From: Thereva unica
Taxonomy: Eukaryota; Arthropoda; Insecta; Diptera; Therevidae
NCBI GenBank assembly: GCA_949987705.1
Contig: OX465283.1
Coordinates: forward strand, 50,692,953-50,756,952
Reading direction: 5' to 3'
Length of the DNA: 64,000 nt
The position numbers and the translations under genes are program-made. A model generated the notes under the pieces. It made no database searches and was not told the DNA's origin. It was given only the letters and a program-made list of their open reading frames with translations. Positions 1-10,444 of this stretch are shown piece after piece; the first letter of the stretch is position 1; every line of letters starts with the position of its first letter.

Positions 1-1361
1 GTTCGAAGTAATGCCTTTACGGGTCGTACTAGGCAAGACTCAAACGCCATGCAAAAGGGTTAATGAGATCACCCTGTAGAATTCTCACGTGACCGTTTGG
101 ATGTGGACTCCCAACAGGATCTCCTGCCTAAGCCATGGGTCTTAGACAGAAGAAATCGCACACATTCCCTGCTGCTAGACTGATGTAACATTTTCAGAGT
201 TTCTTCGTAAAAGAAGCGATGGCAGGAGAAAGAGCATATTATTTATATAACATAATGGAAAGAATCGAATCACAAACGTGTGGGGCGATAGTGAAACCAC
301 TAGGCCACCAAGGTCTTCTTGTGACTGTAATCATATCACAGATCACAGCTTAAACGATTTGTAAGGATCCAGTGATCATTACGCTAACTGAGGAGCAGTA
401 TATGAAAAACTCCCTTGACTCCTTTCATTTAGTCTTTTCTGTGTTCGAACTATCCGAAGCTGTTAAATGAAGCACACAATAAAATTCATGTATGAAAACT
501 TATTTTGTCATCTTCCAGGTAAACCCCATCTAGTATAATAAAATAATACTAGCAGGTGCTCCTGTTGCACCCTCCATACATTTTCGTAGGTTAATTGAAT
601 GAGATATACATAGCTTTCAGTTCTTTGAGCGAATTTTCGTTATGGCCTCGATACCCTGTTCATCAAGACCCCTGAATGCCCCGATGGTTCGATTTTTTTA
701 TCAAAATCTTTAATAACATCTAGTTTTCCATGTGGTCATAATGAATGATTAATGAAATACTTCTTGGTTTTAATTACAGCTAATTACCATACGATTTCTT
801 AGCCTTGTCAGAAAGTTAACCTTTCAGAAACAGAGCAGAAAGCCTCCTTTGTTCCAAAAATAGTAGGAATATGGAAATGGTGTTCAGACATCATTTACAT
901 ATTTACTTTATTTTTAGAATTACTCAAGAAAACAATGGATCCAATCAATCAAATAAGGGCTTCACCTGAAACAACACGATGTCGGAAGTGTATTATGATG
1001 AGGTATTCTTTATCGCGTGATCGCAGCATAAATGTGACACGTTAAGTGCATTCGCAATTGTAGCAAATATTGACACAATCTTATGTAATATGTCTTACGT
1101 GTTTTTTTAATGATTGTGTAAAATTTACACATTATAACGCATCGTATTATTTGCATCTGGCCAAAAATTTCGACTGAAACCACTGTCTATGAGCTATGAT
1201 GACCTTTTCCAAAATGGTACTGCTACTGCATTTTGCTCAGGTGTGTGTGGTACTGTGGTCTGATTAGGATGATGAAAAACTTGTTATTTGTAGACTTTGG
1301 GATTTTTTTTTATTTGATAGACTAGAGACTTAGGGAAAGCCCCTTTGTACTGTTCGACAAT
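1..1361. other. No recognisable gene or repeat
   Basis: AT-rich sequence on both strands, without long open frames, clear splice-bounded exons or terminal repeats that I could recognise. Probably intronic (the host receptor gene lies on the minus strand and appears to continue past position 1) or old transposon debris. Confidence 0.4.
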
Positions 1362-1727
1362 CTATTTTTTTTTATATGATCGTCCGTCTTTAAACGGACG
1401 ACCTCGCTTGCGAAGCCAGCTTAATATGACACGGTAAGGTGGGGACTGACCGATAAAATTGTACGTGTTTACTTTCTCTCCGTGTTTCTTCCGACACACA
1501 GTCGTCACGGGGTGCAGATATGTGTGTCCCGCCTTTAGCCGTGTTAAAGCAGAAAGTACTTCGGAGACCCTACTATGTGAGGAAGCACTATTCCAGACAT
1601 GACGAGAAAAAATTAAAGCTCGCTGGTCTTCGGTGAGCAGAAATCTTGGGGATGCGACAGCCAGGGGGATCAAACCTCCATTGAAACGATGGCGTGGACC
1701 AGGATGCCTAGAGCTTAAGGATGCCAA
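1362..1727 (-). CDS. Unidentified 121-codon open frame
   Basis: An uninterrupted basic frame on the minus strand that runs up to the (GAA)-rich tail of the neighbouring RTE copy. It has no hydrophobic segment, signal peptide or motif I recognise. The C-terminus is rich in Arg and Lys. Base composition is less AT-rich than its surroundings, which hints at former coding or transposon origin. It could be a fragment of another retroelement next to the RTE tail, or chance. I do not assign a function, and the first ATG is only the start of the open frame. Confidence 0.2.
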   Translation of the reverse strand: MASLSSRHPGPRHRFNGGLIPLAVASPRFLLTEDQRALIFSRHVWNSASSHSRVSEVLSALTRLKAGHTYLHPVTTVCRKKHGEKVNTYNFIGQSPPYRVILSWLRKRGRPFKDGRSYKKK

Positions 1728-1750
1728 ATTGAACTACATCGGATCAGAAT

Positions 1751-2768
1751 CTTCTTCTTCTTTTCTTCTTTGATTCGTTAGCTGGCGGGCCGAGTGGACG
1801 CCCCCGCAAAGAATACGCCGCTGTCAGTGTCGCTGGGTTTCGAACTCTATTCACGATTCGTTTCCATTCTTGCCGGTTTTTGGCGACGTCTCGCGCATCG
1901 GTAACTGATAACCGTTGATTCTTTAGGTCACCCTCGATATTCTTTAGCCACGTTTTCTTCGGCGGCGATCGCTGGATTCTCCAGTCTTCGGGACGGTCTC
2001 GCCAGAGACGTGTACTTGGCAAACGGTCATCATCCATTCGGCAAACATTTCCAAACTACCGTAGTCGACGTTTTTGAATTTCTTCTTCGATCAGTGTGTG
2101 CTGATCGCATCTTTGTCTAACTGTCTCGTTTTGAAGGCGATCGCGGAGTGAGACACCGAGGATCTGCCTCAAACATCGCATTTGGAAGACCTCGAGCTTC
2201 GTATCGTCCGGTTTGAGCAGTGTGCACGTTTCAGATCCATAAAGAAGTATCGGAAGAATCAACGTTCGGTAAAGGCATACTTCTGTTTTTAATGGAAATA
2301 TTTGTTTGTTTCCATATGCACAACTTGAGCGAGGCGAATGTTGCTGTTGATTGGCCGATGCGGCTGGAAATGTCGGCCGTCGATACCACTTTCGTTTCTT
2401 CAACCAATGATCCCAAATATTTAAACTTCGGAACCTATTCGATTTGGGTTCCTTAGAGGTTAAAACTGCCCTCGATCCGTTCGTTGTGAGCACTTTGGTT
2501 TTTTCCACATTGATTTTTAACCCGCGTATGACTGGGCGATGCGGGAAATGTCATTTAAGATGTCCGTTGCTTAGGAATCCGTGTCGGCGAAGACAACGCT
2601 ATCGTCGGCAAACATTATGTTGGTCAGGAAGTTGATTTCGTCATATCGAACTCCGAGCCGTCCATCGAATGCTTCACACATAATCCCGGCGATCACAACG
2701 TTGAAGAGAAGTGGCGAAGTGACGTCTCCCTGTCGGACACCTGTTTGACTCGGGAACTTCTTGGATAA
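1751..2768 (-). mobile_element. RTE-type LINE, 3' half (copy A)
   Basis: Minus-strand remnant of a non-LTR retrotransposon. In reading order it encodes the RT stretch with GVRQGD and PLLFN, then the FADD catalytic motif, then the C-terminal half with LPILLYGSET, QMRCLRQILGVSL and WRDRP, with frame breaks near 2056 and 2510. The 3' end is the motif gccagctaacgaatcaaag followed by a GAA-rich tail at 1751-1775, typical of RTE elements that end in short tandem repeats. The 5' side stops abruptly at about 2768, and the missing upstream half is found at 5719-6732, separated by a Jockey insertion. The element is dead (frameshifts), and it shares its family with copies at 26.9, 51.8 and 61.4 kb. Confidence 0.8.
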
Positions 2769-2821
2769 AGAGTTAACCCTTCTAGCACAGAAGGCGCACT
2801 TTTCAGCTAAGCATGAAAATC

Positions 2822-2844
2822 TATATATACATACACATACATAC

Positions 2845-2919
<75 letters not shown>
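2822..2919. repeat. (TA)n microsatellite
   Basis: About 100 bp of nearly pure TA with a few CATA variants at its left edge. It continues on the other side of the Helitron (3788-3812), so the Helitron probably landed in a longer TA tract belonging to the 3' end of the Jockey LINE. Apparent open frames of Tyr/Ile repeats here are artefacts. Confidence 0.95.
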
Positions 2920-2922
<3 letters not shown>

Positions 2923-3112
2923 ATATCTATAAAAATCTCGTGTCACAGTGTTTGTTACCGTACTCCTCCGAAACGGGTTGACCAATTTGCATGAAATTTT
3001 TTGTGTATATTTGGTAGGTCTGAGAATAGGTCGTAGGCTATTTTTTATACCTTTAACCAAAAAAACAGCTGCAAAATCCAAACAAAAATGGTAATTTTAG
3101 GAATTTTCACTT

Positions 3113-3259
3113 CATTTTAGTTTCAATAGCTTCATGGCCTACCTATTGTTTGACAAATGTAAAATTGTCATTAAATTGAATCATTACATTTAATGAAAAT
3201 TTCAAATTTACGCAGCTGTCAAACAATAGGTAGGCCATGACGCTATTGAAACTAAAATG
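3113..3259. repeat. Palindromic insert inside the Helitron
   Basis: Arms at about 3113-3154 and 3217-3259 are inverted copies (cattttagtttcaatagc / gctattgaaactaaaatg, and catggcctacctattg / caataggtaggccatg), with about 60 bp of loop. The arms differ at only a few bases. It is either a small foldback MITE captured by the Helitron or an intrinsic cruciform of the family. Confidence 0.7.
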
Positions 3260-3640
3260 ATCCATGGCGGTCGTCTCAAGAGGGCGGTGTACCACTTTCT
3301 TCACAACCACCTCGACATGGGTATCAAATGAAAGGGTATGATAAGTAGAATACAATAAGCAATGTAGTATACAAAATATATCTTTAGATCCATGGCGGCC
3401 GTCTCAAGAGGGCGGGGTACCACTTTCTTCACAACCACCTCGACATGGGTATCAAATGAAAGGGTATGATAAGTAGAATACAATAAGCAATGTAGTATAC
3501 AAAATATATCTTTAGATCCATGGCGGCCGTCTAAAGAGGCCGGATTACCACTTTCTTCACAATCCCCTCAACATGGGTATCAAATGAAAGGGTATGATAA
3601 GTAGAATACAATAAGCAATGTAGTAGACTCAATATACCGA
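3259..3640. repeat. 128-bp tandem repeat array
   Basis: Three consecutive units start at gatccatggcgg (3259, 3387 and 3515; exact 128-bp period), and a degenerate fourth start is at 3639. Each unit carries caccacctcgacatggg and tcaaatgaaagggtatgat. Internal tandem arrays are common in Helitron-like non-autonomous elements and can seed satellites. Open frames with repeated peptide starts at 3143-3483 derive from this array. Confidence 0.9.
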
Positions 3641-4096
3641 TTCATGGCGGCCGACGCAAGACCCATGTTCTTTGAGGCATTTCATCTGTGTAAAATTCAT
3701 ATCTCGAAAAATATTAAGTCAATGGATGGTTTTTATTGTTTACTATTGACTTATGGGTGCAGCGTAGGCGCACCGGGTCCCAGCTAGTATATATATATAT
3801 ATATATATATACATATATAGAGTTTCCCTTCTAACACAGAAGGCACACTTCCCAGCAGGGCTGAGAAATATTTACCACTGCCGTGGCTCAGCTGAGACAT
3901 GCAAACATAAAATATTAGTAACATAAAAATTAGTGACTAAAAACACAAATCCTATCTCTAAAAAGAGATTGAACATAAATTAAAATAAAAAGTAAGGGCA
4001 TCCAACATGTAACCCACCAAACAACATAAAATGTAAGCAATCACGTGAGATTAAAAAGATTCCTTTTAAGGACATCTTTACCAATACTCACGTTAA

Positions 4097-4282
4097 CTCC
4101 GCCGTCGCCTGGTCCCAAGTCCAGGGTGTGAAAGGAGGAGGGTTGTCGACCTGCCGAATTGATCGTAAAAACTAGGCAAGAAACCGCATTTTTCAAAGCG
4201 GCACCGACAGCAGCGTATCCGTTGCGGGGCCGTCCCGCTCGGACCGCCAGCTAACGGATCAAAGAAGAAGAAGAAGAAGAAG
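4097..4282 (+). mobile_element. 186-bp internally deleted RTE (5' UTR joined to 3' end)
   Basis: Flanked by a perfect 14-bp duplication AATACTCACGTTAA (4083-4096 and 4283-4296). The first ~90 bp (ctggtcccaag, gtgtgaaaggaggaggg, cgacctgccgaattga) match the start of the RTE copy at 61.35 kb. The last ~95 bp are the common RTE 3' end (cgtatccgttgcgggg, ccgccagctaacggatcaaa) with a (GAA)n tail. Nearly the whole body is missing, so it is SINE-like in size but carried by an RTE frame. The clean duplication shows that it retrotransposed in this form into the Jockey LINE. Confidence 0.8.
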
Positions 4283-5718
4283 AATACTCACGTTAAACAC
4301 ATTAATATTGTTGTTCACGTTAATGAACATGCGATTGACAGGTTCGAATCTGCCGTAGTTCGTATTAGAAGAGTTGATTTGTAAGAGAGGTGGTCCTCTT
4401 AGATTGTAACGACTCACTCTAAACGATGCATGGTGATCTAGAAAACCTGAGTCAACCTTTCCATTAAGGAGCTGATGAACAAAAACAACATCGGCCACCT
4501 CACGGCGCTTGTGAAGAGAGCTTAAGTTAAGTAACTTAAGCCGAGATTCATAAGATGGAAGACCTAATGGGTTTTCCCAAGGAAGATGATTCAGTGCGAA
4601 TCGAACGAACCTTCGTTGGACCGATTCAATAGTTCTAACATGCACAGAGTAGTGAGGAGACCAAACCTGGGACGCATATTCGAGTAATGGTCTGACAAGA
4701 GAAATATAAAGGTGTTTAGTAATCAAGGGGTTGTTAAATTCTTTGGACCACCTTTTTATAAAACCCAGAACTAAACTACCCCTAGAAGAGATATAGTTGA
4801 TGTGAGTGGAAAAATCCAGCTTACTATCAAATCTAATCCCGAGATCTTTAACAAAGTTTACACGAGGGACACCTTCATTAAGAAAGGTGTAGTTAAAAAT
4901 TATAGGATCACGTCTCCTACTAAAAGTCATGACTTCACATTTACTAATATTAAGAACCAGGTTGTTATACGTACACCAAGAGTAAAAGGTGTCAAGATCA
5001 GCTTGCAAAAGTTTGCAATCCTCAATACTCTTAATGTGACAGTATAACTTGATGTCATCAGCGTAAATCAATATTCTACAGTGTCTTAGCAAGGAAACAA
5101 TGTCATCAATTGATAAAATGAAGAGAAGAGGGCCCAGATGACTTCCTTGAGGGACACCGGATGATGCTTCAATGGGTACTGATTTGGATCCTCGAAAAAG
5201 AACTTGGTAGGTCCGGTCAGCTAAGTAAGACTGGAACCACACCAGAAGTGCTTGCGGAAAGCCAAGCCTTCTTAATTTGAAAATTATAATAGAATGGGAG
5301 AGCTTGTCAAATGCCTTGCTAAAATCAGTGTAAACGCAATCAGTTTGACAACCAGAAACGAAGCCCTCGACAGCATGAGAAGTGAACTCAAGAAGATTGG
5401 TGGTAGTGGAACGACCTGCAAGAAAACCATGTTGATTCGTTGAGACAAGCCTCTTGCAGATCGGAGCGATCGCAGAATAGATAATTGATTCGAAAAGCTT
5501 CGGTATAACAGACAACTTCGCAATTGGTCTATAATTCGATATTTCGTTTTTGCTACCACTTTTGTGAATAGGAATTATAAACGAATTCTTCCAAAGCGTA
5601 GGGAAGCACCCTTTATCCAGGGATTTCTGAAACAGGGTTTTCAGTGGAGACTGGAGAACCTCCACACAGGACTTCAGGACAGCAGGTGGAATACCGTCAG
5701 GGCCCGAAGTATACGCTC
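4259..5718 (-). pseudogene. Jockey/CR1-like reverse transcriptase (partial)
   Basis: A long uninterrupted frame with RT motifs in order: TSGPDGIPP, IPIHKSG, NYRPIA, GFLAGRSTTTNL, VYTDFSKAFD (first catalytic Asp), SGVPQGSHLGPLLF, IYADDIKLY (catalytic YADD) and the thumb/C-terminal region LVRPLLEYASQVWSP. Endonuclease and gag-like ORF1 are missing (5' truncation). The natural C-terminus is interrupted by the 186-bp RTE insertion. Reading past it, the frame goes NVSIGKDVLKRN and stops near 4030, whereas the uncorrected frame runs into (GAA)n and ends in a Leu run. The RT core is otherwise intact, so this is a fairly recent copy. The open frame as first called begins at 5728, using 10 bases of the adjoining RTE. 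Confidence 0.85.
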
Positions 5719-6732
5719 GTCGCTTCAAATACGAACGCTGCTGGTTGAGCCATCATACGACGCTTGGAGAGGTTGGATGATTCTTAACGTATTCGGTTTC
5801 CGAAGAACTCCACAAGCTGTTCCAGTCAATGCAATCGAAAGCGGATTTGAAATCGATGAAAACGACGACAGTTCTTTTGCCGCAACAATGTGGTCTAAAT
5901 CCCGCTTGTTCTTTGTGGCTCGTTTGCTCTCGATGTTTCCTTCTGTAGTCTTGGTTGTATGATTTTCGTAAACACTTTGCGGGCGATCGAAAGGAGGCTA
6001 ATACCGCGATAATTCTTGCATCCCCGACTGTCGCTTTTTTTCACAATTGGGACGACGATTGCTTTCTTCCATGCCGATGGGACACTATCCGAATGCCATA
6101 TGTGTGTTATTAGGACATGAAGTCGTTGTGATAAGACATCACCTCCGGCTTTGATCATCTCGGCGGTTACTTGGTATATTACCGGAGCTTTTCCATTTTT
6201 CAGCGGTATCGAGACACTGATTCGTCGGCTGTTCGATATTCGGCGGTTCTGGTCTGAACCTTGTGGGGGATCGTGGTTGTACAGCTGGTGGAAGAATTCT
6301 CTCCACCGCTGCAGGCGCTCATGGGGAGAAGTCACGAAAGTTCCATCCGATTTTTTGATGTTGTCTTTTGTTGATGTTGTTCTGTCGACTAACCGTCGAA
6401 TTGTCTGGTACAACGTCCGGTACTCGTGCGTCGACGCCGATTCTTCCATGCTGGTCGCAACGTTATTCCAGTATGCTTCTCGTTTCGACTTCATTTTCTG
6501 TCGAACTTCTTTGTTCAATCGTCCGTATTGCTCAAAGTCGACGTGTTTCATTAGCTTCCACTAATCAACAAGGTCCAGACAGCTGTCCGAGATCCATGGC
6601 TGTGTCCGTTTACGGATAGGTGGACACAACTCCATTGCACATTCCACAATAGACTCCGACTTTTCTTCTACATCGATATCGTCCGGTGTTACGAGACGCC
6701 ATTGCCGGTTTCCAGCTGTAGAGCCGTTAAAG
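5719..6732 (-). mobile_element. RTE-type LINE, 5' part of the split copy (copy C)
   Basis: Encodes, on the minus strand, the endonuclease-to-RT linker (LCPPIRKRTQPW, then EQYGRLNKEVRQKMKSKREA, WREFFHQLYNHDP) and the first RT motifs (VPSAWKKAIVVPI, KNYRGISLLS). The rest, FIDFKSAFD-like and GSYDGS, follows near 5755-5880 in another frame. The sequence stops at 5719 at the junction with the Jockey LINE and resumes at 2768. It is truncated 5' at about 6732, so most of the endonuclease is gone. At least one frameshift and an in-frame stop make it non-functional. Confidence 0.8.
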
Positions 6733-8022
6733 AAGAAAGAACATGATAATTACTTTTTTATCAGCGGCTCCAAGGACCTCAAAGGAACCACCCACAATAC
6801 TAATATTTATAAATTTATTAGTCAGATATGTAATTTGATTATATTAATAACATGGTTTCAATACAAAACGCATTTAACCATAAAACATTTAATGACTCCA
6901 AATAATTAGTATGCATTGATTGCAATTTGTTTGCATGCAGAAATTGCATTGAATATTATAAATTTGCATATCCATTAACACCAATATGAAATTAATTAAA
7001 CTATTAAATGGGAATAATTACAGTGTTGATTAATTCCAATGTTATTCAAACATTTGTTTATTAATATTTGTTACCAGGGAGTATTGGAACATTTGCAATA
7101 AACGTAAATTAAATTTGTACGAGTTGTGCATGTTTTGGCTATTTGAATCACGGACCTGCGAGGATGGTAGTAGTGTACATTAATCCCTAGCCTAGACCAT
7201 TTCGTACGTATTATTAATTCATAAAATACCCTTCCTTAATTTCTAGCTTTTATTTAAAAAAAAAATATTTCGTACCTACTTAATCTTAATTCAACAAAAC
7301 CATCAATCCTGTAGAAGTTATGACTATAAAATTATAATTCCATTTTTAGATTTTTTTTAATCGAAAAGCGTAAAATTTTTGTTTCCTTTTAAATTCTAAA
7401 GCCCCAAGGGAAAGTCTCATCCTTGCTCAAAGATATTTTTTTTCGGTCTACAGAAGAAGAGAAAAAATCCCCTATTTTAGGTTATAATGAGGCCGTAATT
7501 ACGAATTTCTCAAATTCAACAGGAAAAGGACATTTAAGTTAAAGTAGATCGTTTGCTTTTATAGCATTAAATTCACGAGAAACAGTTTCGTTTTATGTTG
7601 ACGATATTTTGAGATTTAATTACTCTTCAGATTATATCGTTTGAAAAAGTTTTAATTTTTATATTTCTCTGCTTATTCTATGAGGGTGTGATTGGATATC
7701 TTTGAAAGTTTGATTTGTTTCTTGTTGTGTAGATGTGAATTCGAATTTTAGAAATAATAGACAATATGGGAATTCTGATTTCTTATGAAATCTACGATGA
7801 TAATGGAATAATGCTGTTGAGTCTCTGTGTATAAGATATTCTGCACGTTGCTCCAAGGTAATCGTACCTCCATACGATAGAAACATTATAGACCAATACC
7901 TTGTGTGACTTTATTACAAGGAATTACGTCGAGTCTCAAAACTCAATCCAGAAACTTTTCATAGACTTTAAAACCGCCTATATTGTCGGAGCAGAACTCT
8001 ATATAAATGAAAAATGAACTAA
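6733..8022. other. AT-rich gap, nothing recognised
   Basis: AT-rich sequence with homopolymer runs and no protein similarity that I recognise. The 75-codon minus frame at 7659-7886 has no identifiable motif. Likely intron or decayed repeat. Confidence 0.4.
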
Positions 8023-8652
8023 TAGGGGTGACAGACATATAGTATTGATACCATGATATTCAAATACTACCTAGTATACTACATGTCTGTCAGCTAATGC
8101 CACGAAAAATTCGTGGTATTCACATGGTATGAAAATGACATGTCGTGGTATTTAAATCCAGAAAATTTTCGTAGTTCATTCACAATTATCGTAGTGTTCT
8201 AGTTCTTTATTAGCATCAGCTCCTCTGATGAGTAGAAAAATATTAAATATTTGACAAATATTTATGAATGTCATTTTTTTGCTCTGCGAAAAAGTGTTTG
8301 CTATAATTTTTAGTGCAACAAATCCATTAAAATTTTCTAATACTTTTTCATCAGAAGGGGGATATACATTCACGTGGCTTTTATAAATTTTCCAAATTTC
8401 TCTGCAAATTTCTAAGAGGATTTCTCCCACACCAAATAAACTTGCAATAGTTCTGTACTCCGCGGATGATCCGAGGGTATAAAGAGCTATTGCAAGCCGT
8501 TTTGTTTGTAAATGAAACGAACCAATAATATCAGAAACGTCAATGAATTTCGGAAACGTCAAGGAATTCTATACTACGCAGTCTGTGAAGGGTAAATTTC
8601 TTGGTAGTGTTGCAAATACCATAGTATCAATACCACATGTCTGTCACCCCTA
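8023..8652 (-). mobile_element. PIF/Harbinger-type element, internally deleted
   Basis: Terminal inverted repeats TAGGGGTGACAGACAT (8023) and ATGTCTGTCACCCCTA (ending 8652), directly flanked by TAA (8020-8022 and 8653-8655), the 3-bp target typical of PIF/Harbinger. The left side also contains a second copy of the terminal motif (catgtctgtcag near 8083). At 630 bp it retains only part of a transposase frame. Termini, target duplication and protein fragment all agree on the superfamily. Confidence 0.75.
8176..8562 (-). pseudogene. HARBI1-like transposase fragment
   Basis: The minus-strand frame contains LAIALYTLGSSAEYRTIASL followed by FGVG, the helix-turn-helix-like signature near the start of HARBI1/PIF transposases, which normally precedes the DDE nuclease domain. 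Only ~128 codons remain of a protein usually about 350-400 residues long. No catalytic triad is present, and the frame ends within the inverted-repeat-bounded element. It may be an exon of an intron-containing PIF transposase, but the boundaries suggest simple internal deletion. Confidence 0.7.
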
Positions 8653-8740
8653 TAAGCCTCCCTAATAGACTCCCCCGATCATGTAGGTTGGTGATGGTGA
8701 TATCTCAAGTAAACATAAGCGGACTAATCTATATATACAT

Positions 8741-9305
8741 TAGGGTGGCCCTTATTTTCAAAAAGTCGGAAATTTACACATGCTAACCCCTAGAATGGTG
8801 CTCTATACCGAAAAAAAAATCCTCTAAAAATTTCAGCTGAATTGGTTAAGTCTTACCCGTGCCGAAAACGGGGTAAAGTTTGGTAGTTTATATGGAAATT
8901 TTTATTAATCAACATTTTTGATTTGCTTCAAATTTTTTTTATGCAGTCCTTATACAAAATAAGCGGACCCGTATTTTTTCTTTTTTAATTTTGGTCAGTA
9001 TTTTAAAAAATAAGGGGGGGTTAAGTTTACGTCATTCGCCTATTATGCCCTTTTCCAAATTGTTATTGCTCCGGTTCTATTCATCGTATCGAGTTAAATG
9101 AGATATCATTTTAAAGGTAATGAAGAGGTCTTTATTTATATATTTATAGTTGTGAAAAAATTTTCAACTTAGTATTTGTTATTAACAATTAAAAATTTTA
9201 AAAATCGTCTACTATGCGTTCGCGTTTTTTTTTAAATTTAAAAAAATACTATCGTATTCCCCGGAAAATTTCCTATAAAAACATATTTTTCCAGAGTGAT
9301 AGGTC
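8741..9305. repeat. Left ~565-bp terminal inverted repeat
   Basis: Left arm of the 8741-11224 element. It matches the reverse complement of 10661-11224 through landmarks such as gctaacccctagaatggtgc, acccgtgccgaaaacgggg, aagcggacccgtatttt and actatgcgttcgcg, with only scattered mismatches. Confidence 0.9.
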
Positions 9306-9396
9306 AACTTAGTATTTGTTATTAACAAATAATATTGTATTTATTATTAACAAATAATATAGTATTTTTTATTAGCAAATACTATCATATTCCCCT

Positions 9397-9547
9397 AGAG
9401 AGGCCCTTATTTGTACTAGCGATTTTTTTGTAACATTTTTGGCGGTGCTAACCCCTAGAATGGTGGTGAAAAAAAATCGTGTAGAAATTTAGAAACCTAT
9501 AGAAATTTCAGCTGAAATGATACAGTTTTACCCGTGCCGCGGAATTT
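9397..9547. repeat. Diverged internal copy of the terminal repeat
   Basis: Direct-orientation relative of the left terminus: gaggcccttatttgta, then gctaacccctagaatggtgg, tttcagctgaa and ttttacccgtgccg, in the same order as at 8741-8880 but shorter and more diverged. It may be the end of an older relative into which the element inserted, or an internal duplication. Confidence 0.6.
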
Positions 9548-9829
9548 TTTTTTTGGTAAGGATGGTGAAACCATCGAAAGGCACTGCGAACAAAAGCGAG
9601 CTTTTGCACACAGTAGTGTGGGACTTTAACCCACTAAAACACCAACCCTGTTTTAAGTAATTAGAACTGGCCAGAAGGACCAACTATAGTATTAATTTTA
9701 TGATTTAAAAAAAGGAAAAATAACATGAAAAGTAATTATAATAATAATGTTAGATTAGAAAAGACAAAAAAATAAAAAAGATAGAAGTATTGTACGTATA
9801 CATAACTATCTGATCTATAGATTCGAAGA

Positions 9830-10200
9830 AGTACTAGCACACGTACAATCTTCAGGTAATACCACCAGTGTGGATTTTTTCCAGTCGGGGTACTTTTTCC
9901 GGTAATCGGATACAACTTTAACGATGAACTGTTTCTGTTCATCATTGGACTTAACTTATCGTTGTATTCTTCTATCAACCTCACTCCTCTTTCCGCTATA
10001 TCATTTGTAACTCTAATTTTTTCTACAATTCCCTTCGCGTGTCGATAGTCTTCATCTGCATCCCACTCGGAAGGAGTCTTCTCGAGAAAAGATGATGGTA
10101 TACAAAACCGAGTGAAAAATGTTTTCGTTTTAGGGGAAGTAAATTTGTCCAGTTCTCCAATTTCTTCAAGCTTTGAAGGTAATTTTTTTTGTTATAACGT
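9830..10200 (-). pseudogene. Degenerate transposon protein of unassigned family
   Basis: Read on the minus strand, the frame gives LPSKLEEIGELDKF, FFTRF, SEWDADEDYRHAKGIVEKI and then VTNDIAERGVRLIEEYN. A -1 frame slip near 9945 follows, after which the frame continues NDEQKQFIVKVVSDYRKKYP and VVLPEDCT. An upstream piece in another frame starts KEPECLEDFETAEKVDV. I believe conserved blocks of this form occur near the C-terminus of transposon-linked arthropod proteins, but I cannot name the family. Location inside the inverted-repeat element suggests that this was its transposase or an accessory protein. Frameshift and stops show that it is dead. Confidence 0.55.
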
Positions 10201-10310
10201 CCACCTTTTCCGCGGTTTCGAAATCCTCTAAACATTCCGGTTCCTTCATTTTTTGACACATCTTTTGTTTTACCAGAAACAACAAAAGTTTTTGTTTTAC
10301 CAAAAACAGA

Positions 10311-10444
10311 TACTGACTTGATGGTTCTCCCCCTCCACACGGCACAAGGATTTTTCTACCTGTACTTTTTGTGGTCGTAAAGAAGCCATAAAAAGTACGG
10401 AGTAAAACATGCTTGTGCCGTGTAGGCGGGTCATCAAGTCAGTA
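10311..10444. repeat. 134-bp foldback
   Basis: tactgacttgatg / catcaagtcagta at the ends, and a second matched block cacacggcacaag / cttgtgccgtgt. The loop is about 60 bp. It is a small foldback MITE or an internal palindrome nested in the larger transposon. Confidence 0.6.

Larger units (their letters stand above)
2920..3787 (+). mobile_element. Non-autonomous Helitron-like element
   Basis: Starts with TC (tctatatctataaaaatctc) and ends with CTAG followed by T (gggtcccagctag|t), matching the 5'-TC...CTRR-3' termini and A/T insertion site of Helitrons; no target duplication. The opening, TCTATA then AAAAATCTCGTGTCACAGTG, and the ending GCACCGGGTCCCAGCTAG resemble those of insect Helitrons as I know them. 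It has no coding capacity. Inside are a ~146-bp palindrome and a 128-bp tandem array. The usual short hairpin just before CTAG is weak here, so the exact 3' boundary is inferred. Confidence 0.6.
2769..5718 (-). mobile_element. 5'-truncated Jockey-type LINE inserted in the RTE
   Basis: This block separates two halves of one RTE element: the RTE frame reads ...SVRI-SD at 5719 and resumes as LSKKFPSQTG at 2768. Its core is a Jockey/CR1-like reverse transcriptase on the minus strand (4259-5718) whose frame continues below a small nested insertion to a stop near 4030. The 3' untranslated part extends to a diverged duplicated segment (2769-2820 and 3820-3875, both containing acagaaggc) around a (TA)n tract. 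A Helitron (2920-3787) and a 186-bp RTE derivative (4097-4282) are nested inside. The 5' end is truncated within the region before the RT fingers. No clear target duplication of the whole block was seen. Confidence 0.65.

Noticed and set aside
2761..3081. Open frames with long Ile/Tyr runs
   Set aside because: They are translations of the (TA)n tract.
3259..3640. CRISPR-like regular repeats
   Set aside because: Units are 128 bp, directly adjacent with no spacers, and lie inside an insect Helitron-like element.
5564..5962. 132-codon plus-strand frame across the LINE junction
   Set aside because: Spans two unrelated minus-strand elements; not a gene.
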